12,166 bases of DNA from assembly GCF_020024835.1 (NCBI RefSeq), contig NZ_JAHHTD010000039.1, forward strand, positions 1 to 12,166. The letters run 5' to 3'. The position numbers and the translations under genes are program-made. Below are positions 5,995 to 12,166 of the stretch, piece by piece (the stretch's first letter is position 1; each line of letters begins with the position of its first letter). The DNA comes from Campylobacter sp. GTDB lineage: Bacteria; Campylobacterota; Campylobacteria; Campylobacterales; Campylobacteraceae. The notes under the pieces were generated by a model. That model worked only from the letters and a program-made list of their open reading frames with translations, did no database searches and was not told the origin of the DNA.

Positions 5995-6998
5995 AAAAAA
6001 CTATTATCATAGCAGAAGCTGGAGTTAATCACAATGGCGATATAAATTTAGCTAAAAAACTCATTGAGCTTGCTGCAAAAGCTGGTGCTGATTATGTTAA
6101 ATTTCAAACTTTTATAGCAAAAGATTGCGTTTGTGCTCATACTAAAAAAGCTCAATATCAAATCAACAATACAAAAAACGATTCAGAAAGCCAGCTAATG
6201 ATGATAGAAAAATTAGAGCTTGATAAAAAAGCACATAAAATTTTGATCGATCATTGTAAAAAGCATAAGATTAAATTTTTATCTACGCCTTTTGATTTAG
6301 CTAGTATCGAATTTTTAGCTAGTTTAGATTTGGATTTTTTTAAAATTCCAAGCGGGGAAATCACTAATTTTATATATCTTAAAAAAATAGCAAAACTAAA
6401 TAAAAAAATCATACTTTCAACGGGTATGAGTAGTTTAGGTGAGATTGAAAGAGCGATTGATATTTTAGTAAAATATGGCACAAAAAGAAAAAATATAAAT
6501 TTATTACATTGTAATAGTGCTTATCCTACGCCTTTTGAAGATGTCAATTTAAAAGCTATGCAAACTTTAAAAGATGCTTTTAAGCTTAATGTTGGGTATT
6601 CTGATCATACTTTAGGAATTCATATTTGCTTAGCTGCTGTAGCCCTTGGAGCTTGTATAGTAGAAAAGCATTTTACTTTAGATAAGACTATGCAAGGGCC
6701 TGATCATTTAGCTAGTTTAGAGCCTCAAGAATTACACACTTTGTGTAAAAATATAAGAGAATTAGAGCTTAGCCTTGGAAATGGCGTTAAAAAGGCTAGC
6801 AAAAGCGAAAAGTCAAATTTAAAAATAGTAAGAAAATTTTTAGTAGCTAATAAAGACATCAAAAAAGGTGAAAAATTTAGCGAAGAAAATTTATGTGCTA
6901 AGCGAAGCGGCGGTGGAATTTGTGCTATGAATTATGAAAAATATATCAACAAAATAGCTAAGAAAAATTACAAAAAAGATGAAATTATAAATGAGTAG
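5991..6998 (+). CDS. legI: LegI, N,N'-diacetyllegionaminic acid synthase (NeuB2)
   Basis: Condenses phosphoenolpyruvate with 2,4-diacetamido-2,4,6-trideoxymannose to form legionaminic acid. The 335-aa protein has the NeuB TIM-barrel followed by a SAF (antifreeze-like) domain. Visible motifs are IAEAGVNHNGD at 7-17, DYVKFQT at 34-40, FKIPSGEI at 117-124, LSTGM at 142-146, LHCNSAYPTPFEDVNL at 172-187, GYSDHT at 202-207 and EKHFTLD at 225-231. The SAF domain spans about 277-335 with Arg281 in VRKFLVA and KRSGGGI in place of the usual KRPGTGI. It overlaps ptmH by four bases at its start and legG by eight at its end. Genes for pseudaminic acid synthase (PseI) are close relatives, but the leg/ptm neighbours make this the Leg enzyme. 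Also called neuB2 or ptmC. Confidence 0.93.
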   Translation: MKKTIIIAEAGVNHNGDINLAKKLIELAAKAGADYVKFQTFIAKDCVCAHTKKAQYQINNTKNDSESQLMMIEKLELDKKAHKILIDHCKKHKIKFLSTPFDLASIEFLASLDLDFFKIPSGEITNFIYLKKIAKLNKKIILSTGMSSLGEIERAIDILVKYGTKRKNINLLHCNSAYPTPFEDVNLKAMQTLKDAFKLNVGYSDHTLGIHICLAAVALGACIVEKHFTLDKTMQGPDHLASLEPQELHTLCKNIRELELSLGNGVKKASKSEKSNLKIVRKFLVANKDIKKGEKFSEENLCAKRSGGGICAMNYEKYINKIAKKNYKKDEIINE

Positions 6999-8148
6999 AA
7001 AAATTTGTGTAATTAGTGGCACGAGGGCTGAATGGTATTTACTTAAAAATTTATGCAAGCAAATTAAAAAAGATGAGGATTTAAAATTACAACTTATCTT
7101 AACTGCTTCACATTTGAGTAAAGATTTTGGCTTTACTTATAAAGAAATAGAAAAAGAATTTAAGATAGATAAAAAAATAGATATTTTATTAAGTAATGAT
7201 AATAACATATCACTTTGCAAAAGTATGGCTTTGCTTGAAATTTTACTTTGCGAAGCTCTTTTTAGCTTAAAACCTGATATAGTAGTAATTTTAGGCGATA
7301 GATATGAAATGCTAGCTGTGGCTAGTGTGTGTCTTATTATGCAAATTCCTTTAGCTCATATTTGTGGTGGAGAGCTTACTTTAGGTGCTATAGATGATAG
7401 CATAAGGCATAGCATTACTAAAATGGCACATTTGCATTTTGTTTCTACTAAAGAATACAAAAAAAGAGTTTTGCAACTTGGCGAAGATGAAAAAAGAGTT
7501 TTTAATGTAGGGTCTTTAGGTGGAGAATTAATAAACAATATAAATTTTTTAGACAAAAAAACATTAGAAGATGATTTAAATATCAAATTTAAAGAAAATA
7601 TTTATTTAATAACCTATCATCCACAAACTATAAATAAAAAATCAATCAAAAAACAAATCAACACTTTGTTAAATTTTTTAGATACCATAGAAAATGCAAG
7701 TTTGATTTTTACAAAAGCAAATGCTGATGAAAATGGCTTTTTAATCAATGAAATGATTAAATTGTATTGTGAAAAAAAATCATTTAAAGCAAGATTGTTT
7801 GATAATTTAGGTTCTTTAAGGTATTTGAGTTTGATGAAAATTTGTAAAGCTGTAATAGGCAATAGCTCAAGTGGAATTTGCGAAAGTCCTTTTTTAAGAA
7901 TACCTTGTATAAATATAGGCGATAGGCAAAGAGGTAGAATGTGTGCAAAAAATATTATAAATTGTGAAATATCAAATTTAAAACAAGCTTTTGAAAAACT
8001 AGCTTGCAAGCAATACAAACAAAATCTAAGAAATTTTATCAATCCTTTTTATAGTGAAAATACTAGCTATAATATTAAAGAAATTTTAAAAACTTATGAT
8101 TTACAAGCAATACTTAATAAAGAATTTATAGATTATGAATGTAAATAA
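6991..8148 (+). CDS. legG: LegG, hydrolysing NDP-sugar 2-epimerase (NeuC2)
   Basis: Hydrolyses and epimerises the NDP-2,4-diacetamido-trideoxyglucose intermediate to free 2,4-diacetamido-2,4,6-trideoxymannose, the substrate of LegI. The 385-aa protein has the GT-B-like epimerase 2 fold: GTRAE at residues 10-14, GDRYEM at 102-107, HICGGE at 123-128, TYHPQT at 208-213, GNSSSGICESP at 290-300 and GDRQRGR at 310-316. All expected nucleotide-site motifs are intact. The ATG lies inside the end of legI (eight-base overlap), so translation is probably coupled; the upstream region has no strong Shine-Dalgarno sequence. It overlaps ptmE by 14 bases. Also called neuC2 or ptmD. Confidence 0.93.
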   Translation: MSRKICVISGTRAEWYLLKNLCKQIKKDEDLKLQLILTASHLSKDFGFTYKEIEKEFKIDKKIDILLSNDNNISLCKSMALLEILLCEALFSLKPDIVVILGDRYEMLAVASVCLIMQIPLAHICGGELTLGAIDDSIRHSITKMAHLHFVSTKEYKKRVLQLGEDEKRVFNVGSLGGELINNINFLDKKTLEDDLNIKFKENIYLITYHPQTINKKSIKKQINTLLNFLDTIENASLIFTKANADENGFLINEMIKLYCEKKSFKARLFDNLGSLRYLSLMKICKAVIGNSSSGICESPFLRIPCINIGDRQRGRMCAKNIINCEISNLKQAFEKLACKQYKQNLRNFINPFYSENTSYNIKEILKTYDLQAILNKEFIDYECK

Positions 8149-9169
8149 CTTAAAATTAAAAGAAAATTCCAGCATTAAAAAAGCTTTACAAACTATAGGG
8201 GAGCTTAGAGTAAGGCTTGCTTTAGTTGTTGATGAAAATGATAATTTTTTAGGTGTAATTAGTGATTCTAATATAAGAAAAGCTTTGATTAATGATTATA
8301 AATTAGAAGATAGCATTAAAAATATTTATACAAAAAATCCTATTGTCGTGCAAAAAGAGGATTGTGATGAGAAGATTTTATTAAATTTAAGTGCAAAATA
8401 TGATATTTATGATTTTCCTATAGTAGATAAAAATAACAAAGTTATTGCTATAAAATCCATAGCTTCGATATTTTGCAAGGAAAAAAATAAAAATAATATA
8501 ATCTTAATGGCAGGTGGCCTTGGGACTCGTTTAAAAGAACTTACAAAAAATACCCCAAAACCTATGCTAAAGGTGGGAAATAAGCCTATATTAGAAAGTA
8601 TTATCACTAAATTTAAAGAGCAAAATTTTGAAAATTTTATTCTTTGTGTTAATTATAAAAAACAAGTGATAGAAAAATACTTTAAAAATGGTGCTAAATT
8701 TGGTGTTAATATAAAATACATTAAAGAAAAAAAGAGATTAGGGACAGCAGGTGCTTTAAGTCTTATTAAAGACGAAATTAAAGAAAGTTTTATAGTGATG
8801 AATGCTGATATTTTAACCGAGCTTGATTTTAATAAATTACTCCAAGCTCATAAAAAAAGTAAAGCTTTAATGAGTGTTTGTCTTAGAGAATTTGCTTATA
8901 AAATTCCTTATGGTGTCGTAGAGCTTAATAAAAATTATATTAAAGATATCAAAGAAAAACCTGTATCTAAATTTTTAGTGAGTGCGGGGATTTATGTTTG
9001 TGAGCCTTGTGTTTTAAAATTATTAAAAGAAAATGAGTATTTTGATATGCCAGATTTTATAAAATTGCTTATGCAAGAAAATAAAATCAATACTTTTTTG
9101 ATTGATGATTATTGGATAGACATAGGGCAAATTGATGAATTTAAAAAAGCTAATGAGGAATTTAAATGA
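8135..9169 (+). CDS. ptmE: PtmE, glucosamine-1-phosphate guanylyltransferase with N-terminal CBS pair
   Basis: Two-domain protein of 344 aa. Residues 8-112 form a tandem CBS module (ALVVDENDNFLGVISDSNIR, then FPIVDKNNKVIAIKS), a class of adenine-nucleotide sensors. Residues 121-344 are a sugar-phosphate nucleotidyltransferase with the GGLGTRL loop at 127-133, TPKPML at 140-145 and a metal-site Asp in MNADIL. In Campylobacter PtmE was shown to make the GDP-linked glucosamine precursor, which explains why the Leg pathway there runs on GDP- rather than UDP-sugars. The CBS module may tune flux to cellular energy state; that is inference. It overlaps legG at its start by 14 bases and ptmF at its end by four. 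Confidence 0.9.
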   Translation: MNVNNLKLKENSSIKKALQTIGELRVRLALVVDENDNFLGVISDSNIRKALINDYKLEDSIKNIYTKNPIVVQKEDCDEKILLNLSAKYDIYDFPIVDKNNKVIAIKSIASIFCKEKNKNNIILMAGGLGTRLKELTKNTPKPMLKVGNKPILESIITKFKEQNFENFILCVNYKKQVIEKYFKNGAKFGVNIKYIKEKKRLGTAGALSLIKDEIKESFIVMNADILTELDFNKLLQAHKKSKALMSVCLREFAYKIPYGVVELNKNYIKDIKEKPVSKFLVSAGIYVCEPCVLKLLKENEYFDMPDFIKLLMQENKINTFLIDDYWIDIGQIDEFKKANEEFK

Positions 9170-10053
9170 AAGCTTTGATAATAGGCTATGGAAGTATAGC
9201 TAAAAAGCATTTTTTAGCTATGAAATCTTTAGCTTATGATATAAGTGTAGTTTCAAAGCATTTAAATGATACAGACATTAAAACTTATAAAAATTTAGAT
9301 GAGCTTGATTTGAATTTTTATGATTTATTTGTGATTTGTAATGTTACAACTAAACATTATGAGACATTAAAATACATAGATGAAAAGGTAAAAGATAAGC
9401 TTATTTTAGTGGAAAAGCCTTTATTTGAAAAATATAAAATTTTAAATACAAACAATACCATATATGTAGCTTATCTTTTGAGATTTAATTCTTTAGTGCA
9501 AAGATTAAAAGAGCTTGTAAATACAGATAAAAATATATATTTTGCCAAATTTATGTGCGGATCTTATTTGCCAAATTGGCGAGAGGGTGATTATACAAAA
9601 AACTATAGTGCTAAAAAAGAACTAGGCGGTGGAGTTTTGCTTGATCTTTCTCACGAAATCGATCTTGCATTTTATTTTTTTAATGATCTTACTTTGCTTT
9701 ATTCTCAAAGATTAAAACTTTCAGAATTAAAAATAAACAGCGATGATTTTTCTTTTTTGTCATTGCAGTCAAAAAGGAGTTTGATTCATATAGAGCTTGA
9801 TTATTTTTCTAAATTTATACAAAGAAAGATAATTTTTCATTCTAACCAGATAAGCTATGAAGCAAATTTGATAGAAAATACTTTAAAAATTTATGATAAA
9901 AATCATAAAGTTGAAACTCAAAATTTTCAAAATGACACTATAAATACTTTAAAAAATTTGCATATTAATGTGGCTAAGAAAAGTAAAGATTTATGTGATA
10001 TCATACAAGCTAATAAGATTTTAAAATTATGCGATGAGGTTAATTATGGATAA
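9166..10053 (+). CDS. ptmF: PtmF, Gfo/Idh/MocA-type oxidoreductase
   Basis: NAD(P)-dependent sugar oxidoreductase of 295 aa. The Rossmann motif GYGSIA is at residues 7-12, the family hallmark EKP at 83-85, and ELGGGVLLDLSHEID at 152-166 contains the conserved active-site region with a histidine. It is somewhat shorter than the usual 330-380 aa. In the legionaminic acid work PtmF was placed with PtmA in early steps providing the glucosamine precursor; the exact reaction is less settled than for the leg enzymes. The start overlaps the ptmE stop (ATGA), and ptmF shares its last bases with legF, so it sits inside a coupled chain. Confidence 0.85.
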   Translation: MKALIIGYGSIAKKHFLAMKSLAYDISVVSKHLNDTDIKTYKNLDELDLNFYDLFVICNVTTKHYETLKYIDEKVKDKLILVEKPLFEKYKILNTNNTIYVAYLLRFNSLVQRLKELVNTDKNIYFAKFMCGSYLPNWREGDYTKNYSAKKELGGGVLLDLSHEIDLAFYFFNDLTLLYSQRLKLSELKINSDDFSFLSLQSKRSLIHIELDYFSKFIQRKIIFHSNQISYEANLIENTLKIYDKNHKVETQNFQNDTINTLKNLHINVAKKSKDLCDIIQANKILKLCDEVNYG

Positions 10054-10753
10054 TATTTTATGCACTATTTGTGCAAGAGGTGGCTCTAAGGGAGTTAAAA
10101 ATAAAAATATCAGAAAGATTAATGACTTAGAATTAATAGCTTATAGCATTATTCAAGCTAAAAATTCAAAGCTTTTTAAGCACATAGTAGTAAGCACAGA
10201 TAGTGATGAAATAGCAGAAGTGGCTTTAAAATATGGTGCAGAAATTTTTTTTAAAAGAGAGGCGAGTTTAGCTAGTGATGATTCGCCTAAACTCCCTGTA
10301 ATGAGAGATGCGTTAATTAAAAGTGAAAAATACTTCAATACCAAATTTGACACCTTGATAGACTTAGACGCTTCAGCACCTTTAAGAAGAAGTCAGGACA
10401 TAAAACAAGCTTATGAGCTTTTTATAAAAGAAAATAAATCAAATTTAATAACTGCTGTGCCTGCAAGACGCAATCCTTATTTTAACCTTATCGAAGTGAG
10501 TGGAGATTGTGTGCAACTTTCAAAAGAAGGAAATTTTAATACCAGACAAAGTGCTCCAAGATGTTATGATATGAATGCTAGTATTTATATTTTTAAACGT
10601 GATAAACTTTTAAAAAGTGATGATTTATTTGGAAAAGAAACTTCACTTTATGTGATGAATGAAGAAAGTGCTTTTGATGTAGATAGTGAATTTGATTTTG
10701 AAATAGTTGAATTTTTGATTAAAAAAGCTAATTTAAAGCAGGAAGATTTTTGA
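10046..10753 (+). CDS. legF: LegF, CMP-legionaminic acid synthetase (PtmB)
   Basis: Activates legionaminic acid with CTP to give CMP-Leg, the donor for flagellin glycosylation. The NeuA-family signature ARGGSKGVKNKNI is at residues 10-22, followed by VSTDSDEIAEVA, LDASAPLR at 107-114 (LQPTSPLR in many relatives) and FDVDSEFDFE near the end with the metal-binding Asp residues. The length, 235 aa, is typical. An in-frame ATG at 10034 adds four residues. GAGG at 10036-10039 lies six bases before the ATG at 10046, so I choose 10046, which also begins the conserved strand. The last stop base is the first base of the ptmA ATG. Also called ptmB or neuA2. Confidence 0.92.
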   Translation: MDNILCTICARGGSKGVKNKNIRKINDLELIAYSIIQAKNSKLFKHIVVSTDSDEIAEVALKYGAEIFFKREASLASDDSPKLPVMRDALIKSEKYFNTKFDTLIDLDASAPLRRSQDIKQAYELFIKENKSNLITAVPARRNPYFNLIEVSGDCVQLSKEGNFNTRQSAPRCYDMNASIYIFKRDKLLKSDDLFGKETSLYVMNEESAFDVDSEFDFEIVEFLIKKANLKQEDF

Positions 10754-11517
10754 TGATAAAAGATAAAGTTGTATTGATTGTTGGGGCTTGTGGCAGGATA
10801 GGAAGTGCTTTAAGTAAGGCTTGCTTAGAGCATAATGGAAAGATTATCATTGCTGATATAAATGAGGATAAATTATATAAATTAAAAAATGATTTAAACA
10901 ATGATGAAAAGATTTTAAGCATAGCATTTGATATCAATGACAAAAATGCCATTAACTTATGCTTGCAAAAGGGCGTGAGTAAATTTGAGAAAATAGATAC
11001 TTTTATTAATTGTGCTTATCCTATGGGTAAAAATTGGGGTAAATTGCCATATTATGAAGCAAGTTATGAGCAAATTTGTGAGAATTTAAATTTGCATTTG
11101 GGTAGTTTTATGTTTATAGCTTGTGAAATGGTTAAATTTTTTAAAAAACAAGGATTTGGAAATATAATAAATTTAAGCTCTATTATGGGTGTATATGCTC
11201 CTAAATTTGAAAACTACAAAGGCACTTTAATGCAAAGTTCTTTAGAATATAGTGTCATAAAAGCAGGCATTAATCATCTTGGAGTGTGGCTTGCTAAAGA
11301 GCTTTTTAATACAAACATACGAGTAAATTCAGTAGCTTTTGGTGGCATTAAAGACAATCAGCCTCAAATTTTTTTAGACGCTTATAGAAAATGCTGTGCT
11401 AGTAAAGGTATGTTAGAAGCAGATGATGTGTGTGGCATTTTGTTGTTTTTAATTTCTAATTATTCTAAATTCATTACAGGTCAGACTATAGTAGTAGATG
11501 ATGGTTGGGGGTTATAA
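10753..11517 (+). CDS. ptmA: PtmA, short-chain dehydrogenase/reductase
   Basis: SDR-family oxidoreductase of 254 aa. The cofactor loop reads VGACGRIG at residues 10-17 instead of the classical TGxxxGxG, and the usual NNAG is NCAY at 86-89. The catalytic residues are present: Ser in INLSSIMG near 142-143, Tyr166 and Lys170 in YSVIK. The C-terminal FITGQTIVVDDGW is standard for classical SDRs. PtmA works in legionaminic acid biosynthesis and has been grouped with PtmF in precursor supply. A TTG at 10750 is possible, but AGGAAG at 10740-10745 lies seven bases before the ATG at 10753, which I choose. It overlaps legF by one base (TGATG). Confidence 0.9.
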   Translation: MIKDKVVLIVGACGRIGSALSKACLEHNGKIIIADINEDKLYKLKNDLNNDEKILSIAFDINDKNAINLCLQKGVSKFEKIDTFINCAYPMGKNWGKLPYYEASYEQICENLNLHLGSFMFIACEMVKFFKKQGFGNIINLSSIMGVYAPKFENYKGTLMQSSLEYSVIKAGINHLGVWLAKELFNTNIRVNSVAFGGIKDNQPQIFLDAYRKCCASKGMLEADDVCGILLFLISNYSKFITGQTIVVDDGWGL

Positions 11518-11519
11518 AA

Positions 11520-12166
11520 ATGTTTGCAAAAAATATACAATCTTTGTTAAATCCTATCTTAAGGCAAAAATTGCTTCAAATTCAAGAGCAAAATGAAAAC
11601 AAATTCCACATAATACAAGGCAAAGATAATTTAGATATAAATTTATTAAATACTTATGATAATACTCTTATGTATGAAAACACTTTAGAAGAATTAAATA
11701 CTATGTTAAATACTTATGAGAATAAGTATTTTTTATATCCTGTGTTATATTTTTATGGCTTTGGTAATGGAATTTTATATAAAGCTTTATTACAAAATCA
11801 AAATCACCAATACATAATAGTTTTTGAAAAAGACTTAGAAATAATATACACTATGTTTAAAATTTTAGATTTTACTAAGGAGTTAAAAGAATCAAGGCTT
11901 ATTATAATTGATACTAATAATCTTAAAAAACAAGATTATTATTTTTTGTGTTCAAATAATCCTTTTTTTAATTTTTCAAGAGTATATTTTTTGGAATTGC
12001 ATTCTAGTTATTATGAAAGATATCAAGATGATGTATTAAAAGTAAATAATAATTTATTAGAATCTTTTAAAAATTCTATATTTTCACAAGGAAATAGCCC
12101 TACAGACGCCCTACAAGGTATAGAGCAATTTGTTTATAATATACCTTCTATGATAAGCAATCCAAG
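11520..12166 (+). CDS. maf: Maf family motility accessory factor, N-terminal part (cut by window end)
   Basis: The frame opens with ATG at 11520, two bases after the ptmA stop, and stays open for 215 codons to the window end. The sequence includes FLYPVLYFYGFGNGILYKALL (near residues 78-98) and, near the end, GNSPTDALQGIEQFVYNIP, a conserved Maf segment. Maf proteins carry a MptE/DUF115-like domain and are implicated in transferring pseudaminic or legionaminic acid to flagellin in the cytoplasm. Adjacency to the CMP-Leg genes fits a Leg-specific transferase. The five G before the start (11507-11511) act only weakly as a ribosome binding site. Many maf genes carry poly-G tracts; none lies in the visible part. 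Which maf paralogue this is cannot be fixed without the 3' end. Confidence 0.85.
   Translation, partial: MFAKNIQSLLNPILRQKLLQIQEQNENKFHIIQGKDNLDINLLNTYDNTLMYENTLEELNTMLNTYENKYFLYPVLYFYGFGNGILYKALLQNQNHQYIIVFEKDLEIIYTMFKILDFTKELKESRLIIIDTNNLKKQDYYFLCSNNPFFNFSRVYFLELHSSYYERYQDDVLKVNNNLLESFKNSIFSQGNSPTDALQGIEQFVYNIPSMISNP

Noticed and set aside
7617..8042. Open reading frame of 141 codons on the minus strand
   Set aside because: It lies wholly inside legG, which has all family motifs. The antisense translation is low-complexity (rich in F, L, I, S) with no recognisable domain, as expected opposite an AT-rich gene.
5991..8148. Pseudaminic acid (PseI) or sialic acid (NeuB1/NeuC1) genes
   Set aside because: A hydrolysing 2-epimerase next to the synthase excludes the pseudaminic route, which uses PseG. 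Neighbours legB, ptmE, ptmF, ptmA and ptmG place these in the legionaminic pathway rather than in LOS sialylation.
11505..11511. Short G run at the end of ptmA
   Set aside because: Only five consecutive G, below the length at which slippage is usual; at most a weak ribosome binding site for maf.
1..12166. CRISPR arrays, insertion sequences, tRNA or rRNA genes, phage or defence genes
   Set aside because: None seen. The only long repeat is the methyltransferase duplication, there are no regularly spaced repeats, and all coding space is explained by sugar biosynthesis and flagellar glycosylation genes.

Overview
This is an AT-rich window with short Shine-Dalgarno sites, overlapping genes and several homopolymeric G tracts inside coding sequence. 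That combination, together with the recognisable genes, points to Campylobacter (C. jejuni or C. coli; I cannot separate them by eye). The locus is the flagellin glycosylation region, specifically the legionaminic acid (Leg) cluster known as leg/ptm, followed by the start of a maf (motility accessory factor) gene.

Layout. (1) Bases 1-54, minus strand: the first 18 codons of a family 2 glycosyltransferase leaving the window to the left. (2) Bases 55-151: the only promoter-sized gap, between that gene and legB, with a good match to a flagellar sigma-28 (FliA) promoter reading into legB. (3) 152-1159: legB, the sugar-nucleotide 4,6-dehydratase. (4) 1170-4184: an accessory block with a PglD/NeuD-like acyltransferase, two methyltransferase paralogues sharing a perfect direct repeat of about 317 bp, and a FemAB/GNAT-like acyltransferase. 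(5) 4196-5994: ptmG and ptmH, which make the acetamidino and N-methyl-acetimidoyl forms of legionaminic acid. (6) 5991-11517: the compact core legI-legG-ptmE-ptmF-legF-ptmA, with overlapping or abutting genes. (7) 11520-12166: 5' part of a maf gene, cut by the window end.

How the genes work together. PtmE (with PtmF/PtmA upstream in the pathway) provides GDP-linked glucosamine precursor. LegB dehydrates GDP-GlcNAc. An aminotransferase (LegC) and an N-acetyltransferase (LegH) then act. LegG hydrolyses and epimerises the product, LegI condenses it with phosphoenolpyruvate, and LegF activates legionaminic acid with CTP. PtmG and PtmH modify the sugar, and Maf proteins are implicated in putting nonulosonates onto flagellin. 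No legC aminotransferase gene is present in this window, although I recall it directly downstream of legB in reference strains.

The most interesting structure lies in the accessory block. Four poly-G tracts (11, 9, 9 and 10 G) sit in four genes within 3.8 kb. At the current lengths ptmH is ON. The tract at 3163-3171 is a potential fusion switch: losing one G joins the second methyltransferase in frame to the FemAB-like acyltransferase. The 317-bp repeat looks like recent gene conversion and could recombine to leave one in-frame chimeric methyltransferase. No RNA genes, insertion sequences or CRISPR arrays were seen. The locus type is known; the acyl/methyl-transferase block between legB and ptmG is the least characterised part.
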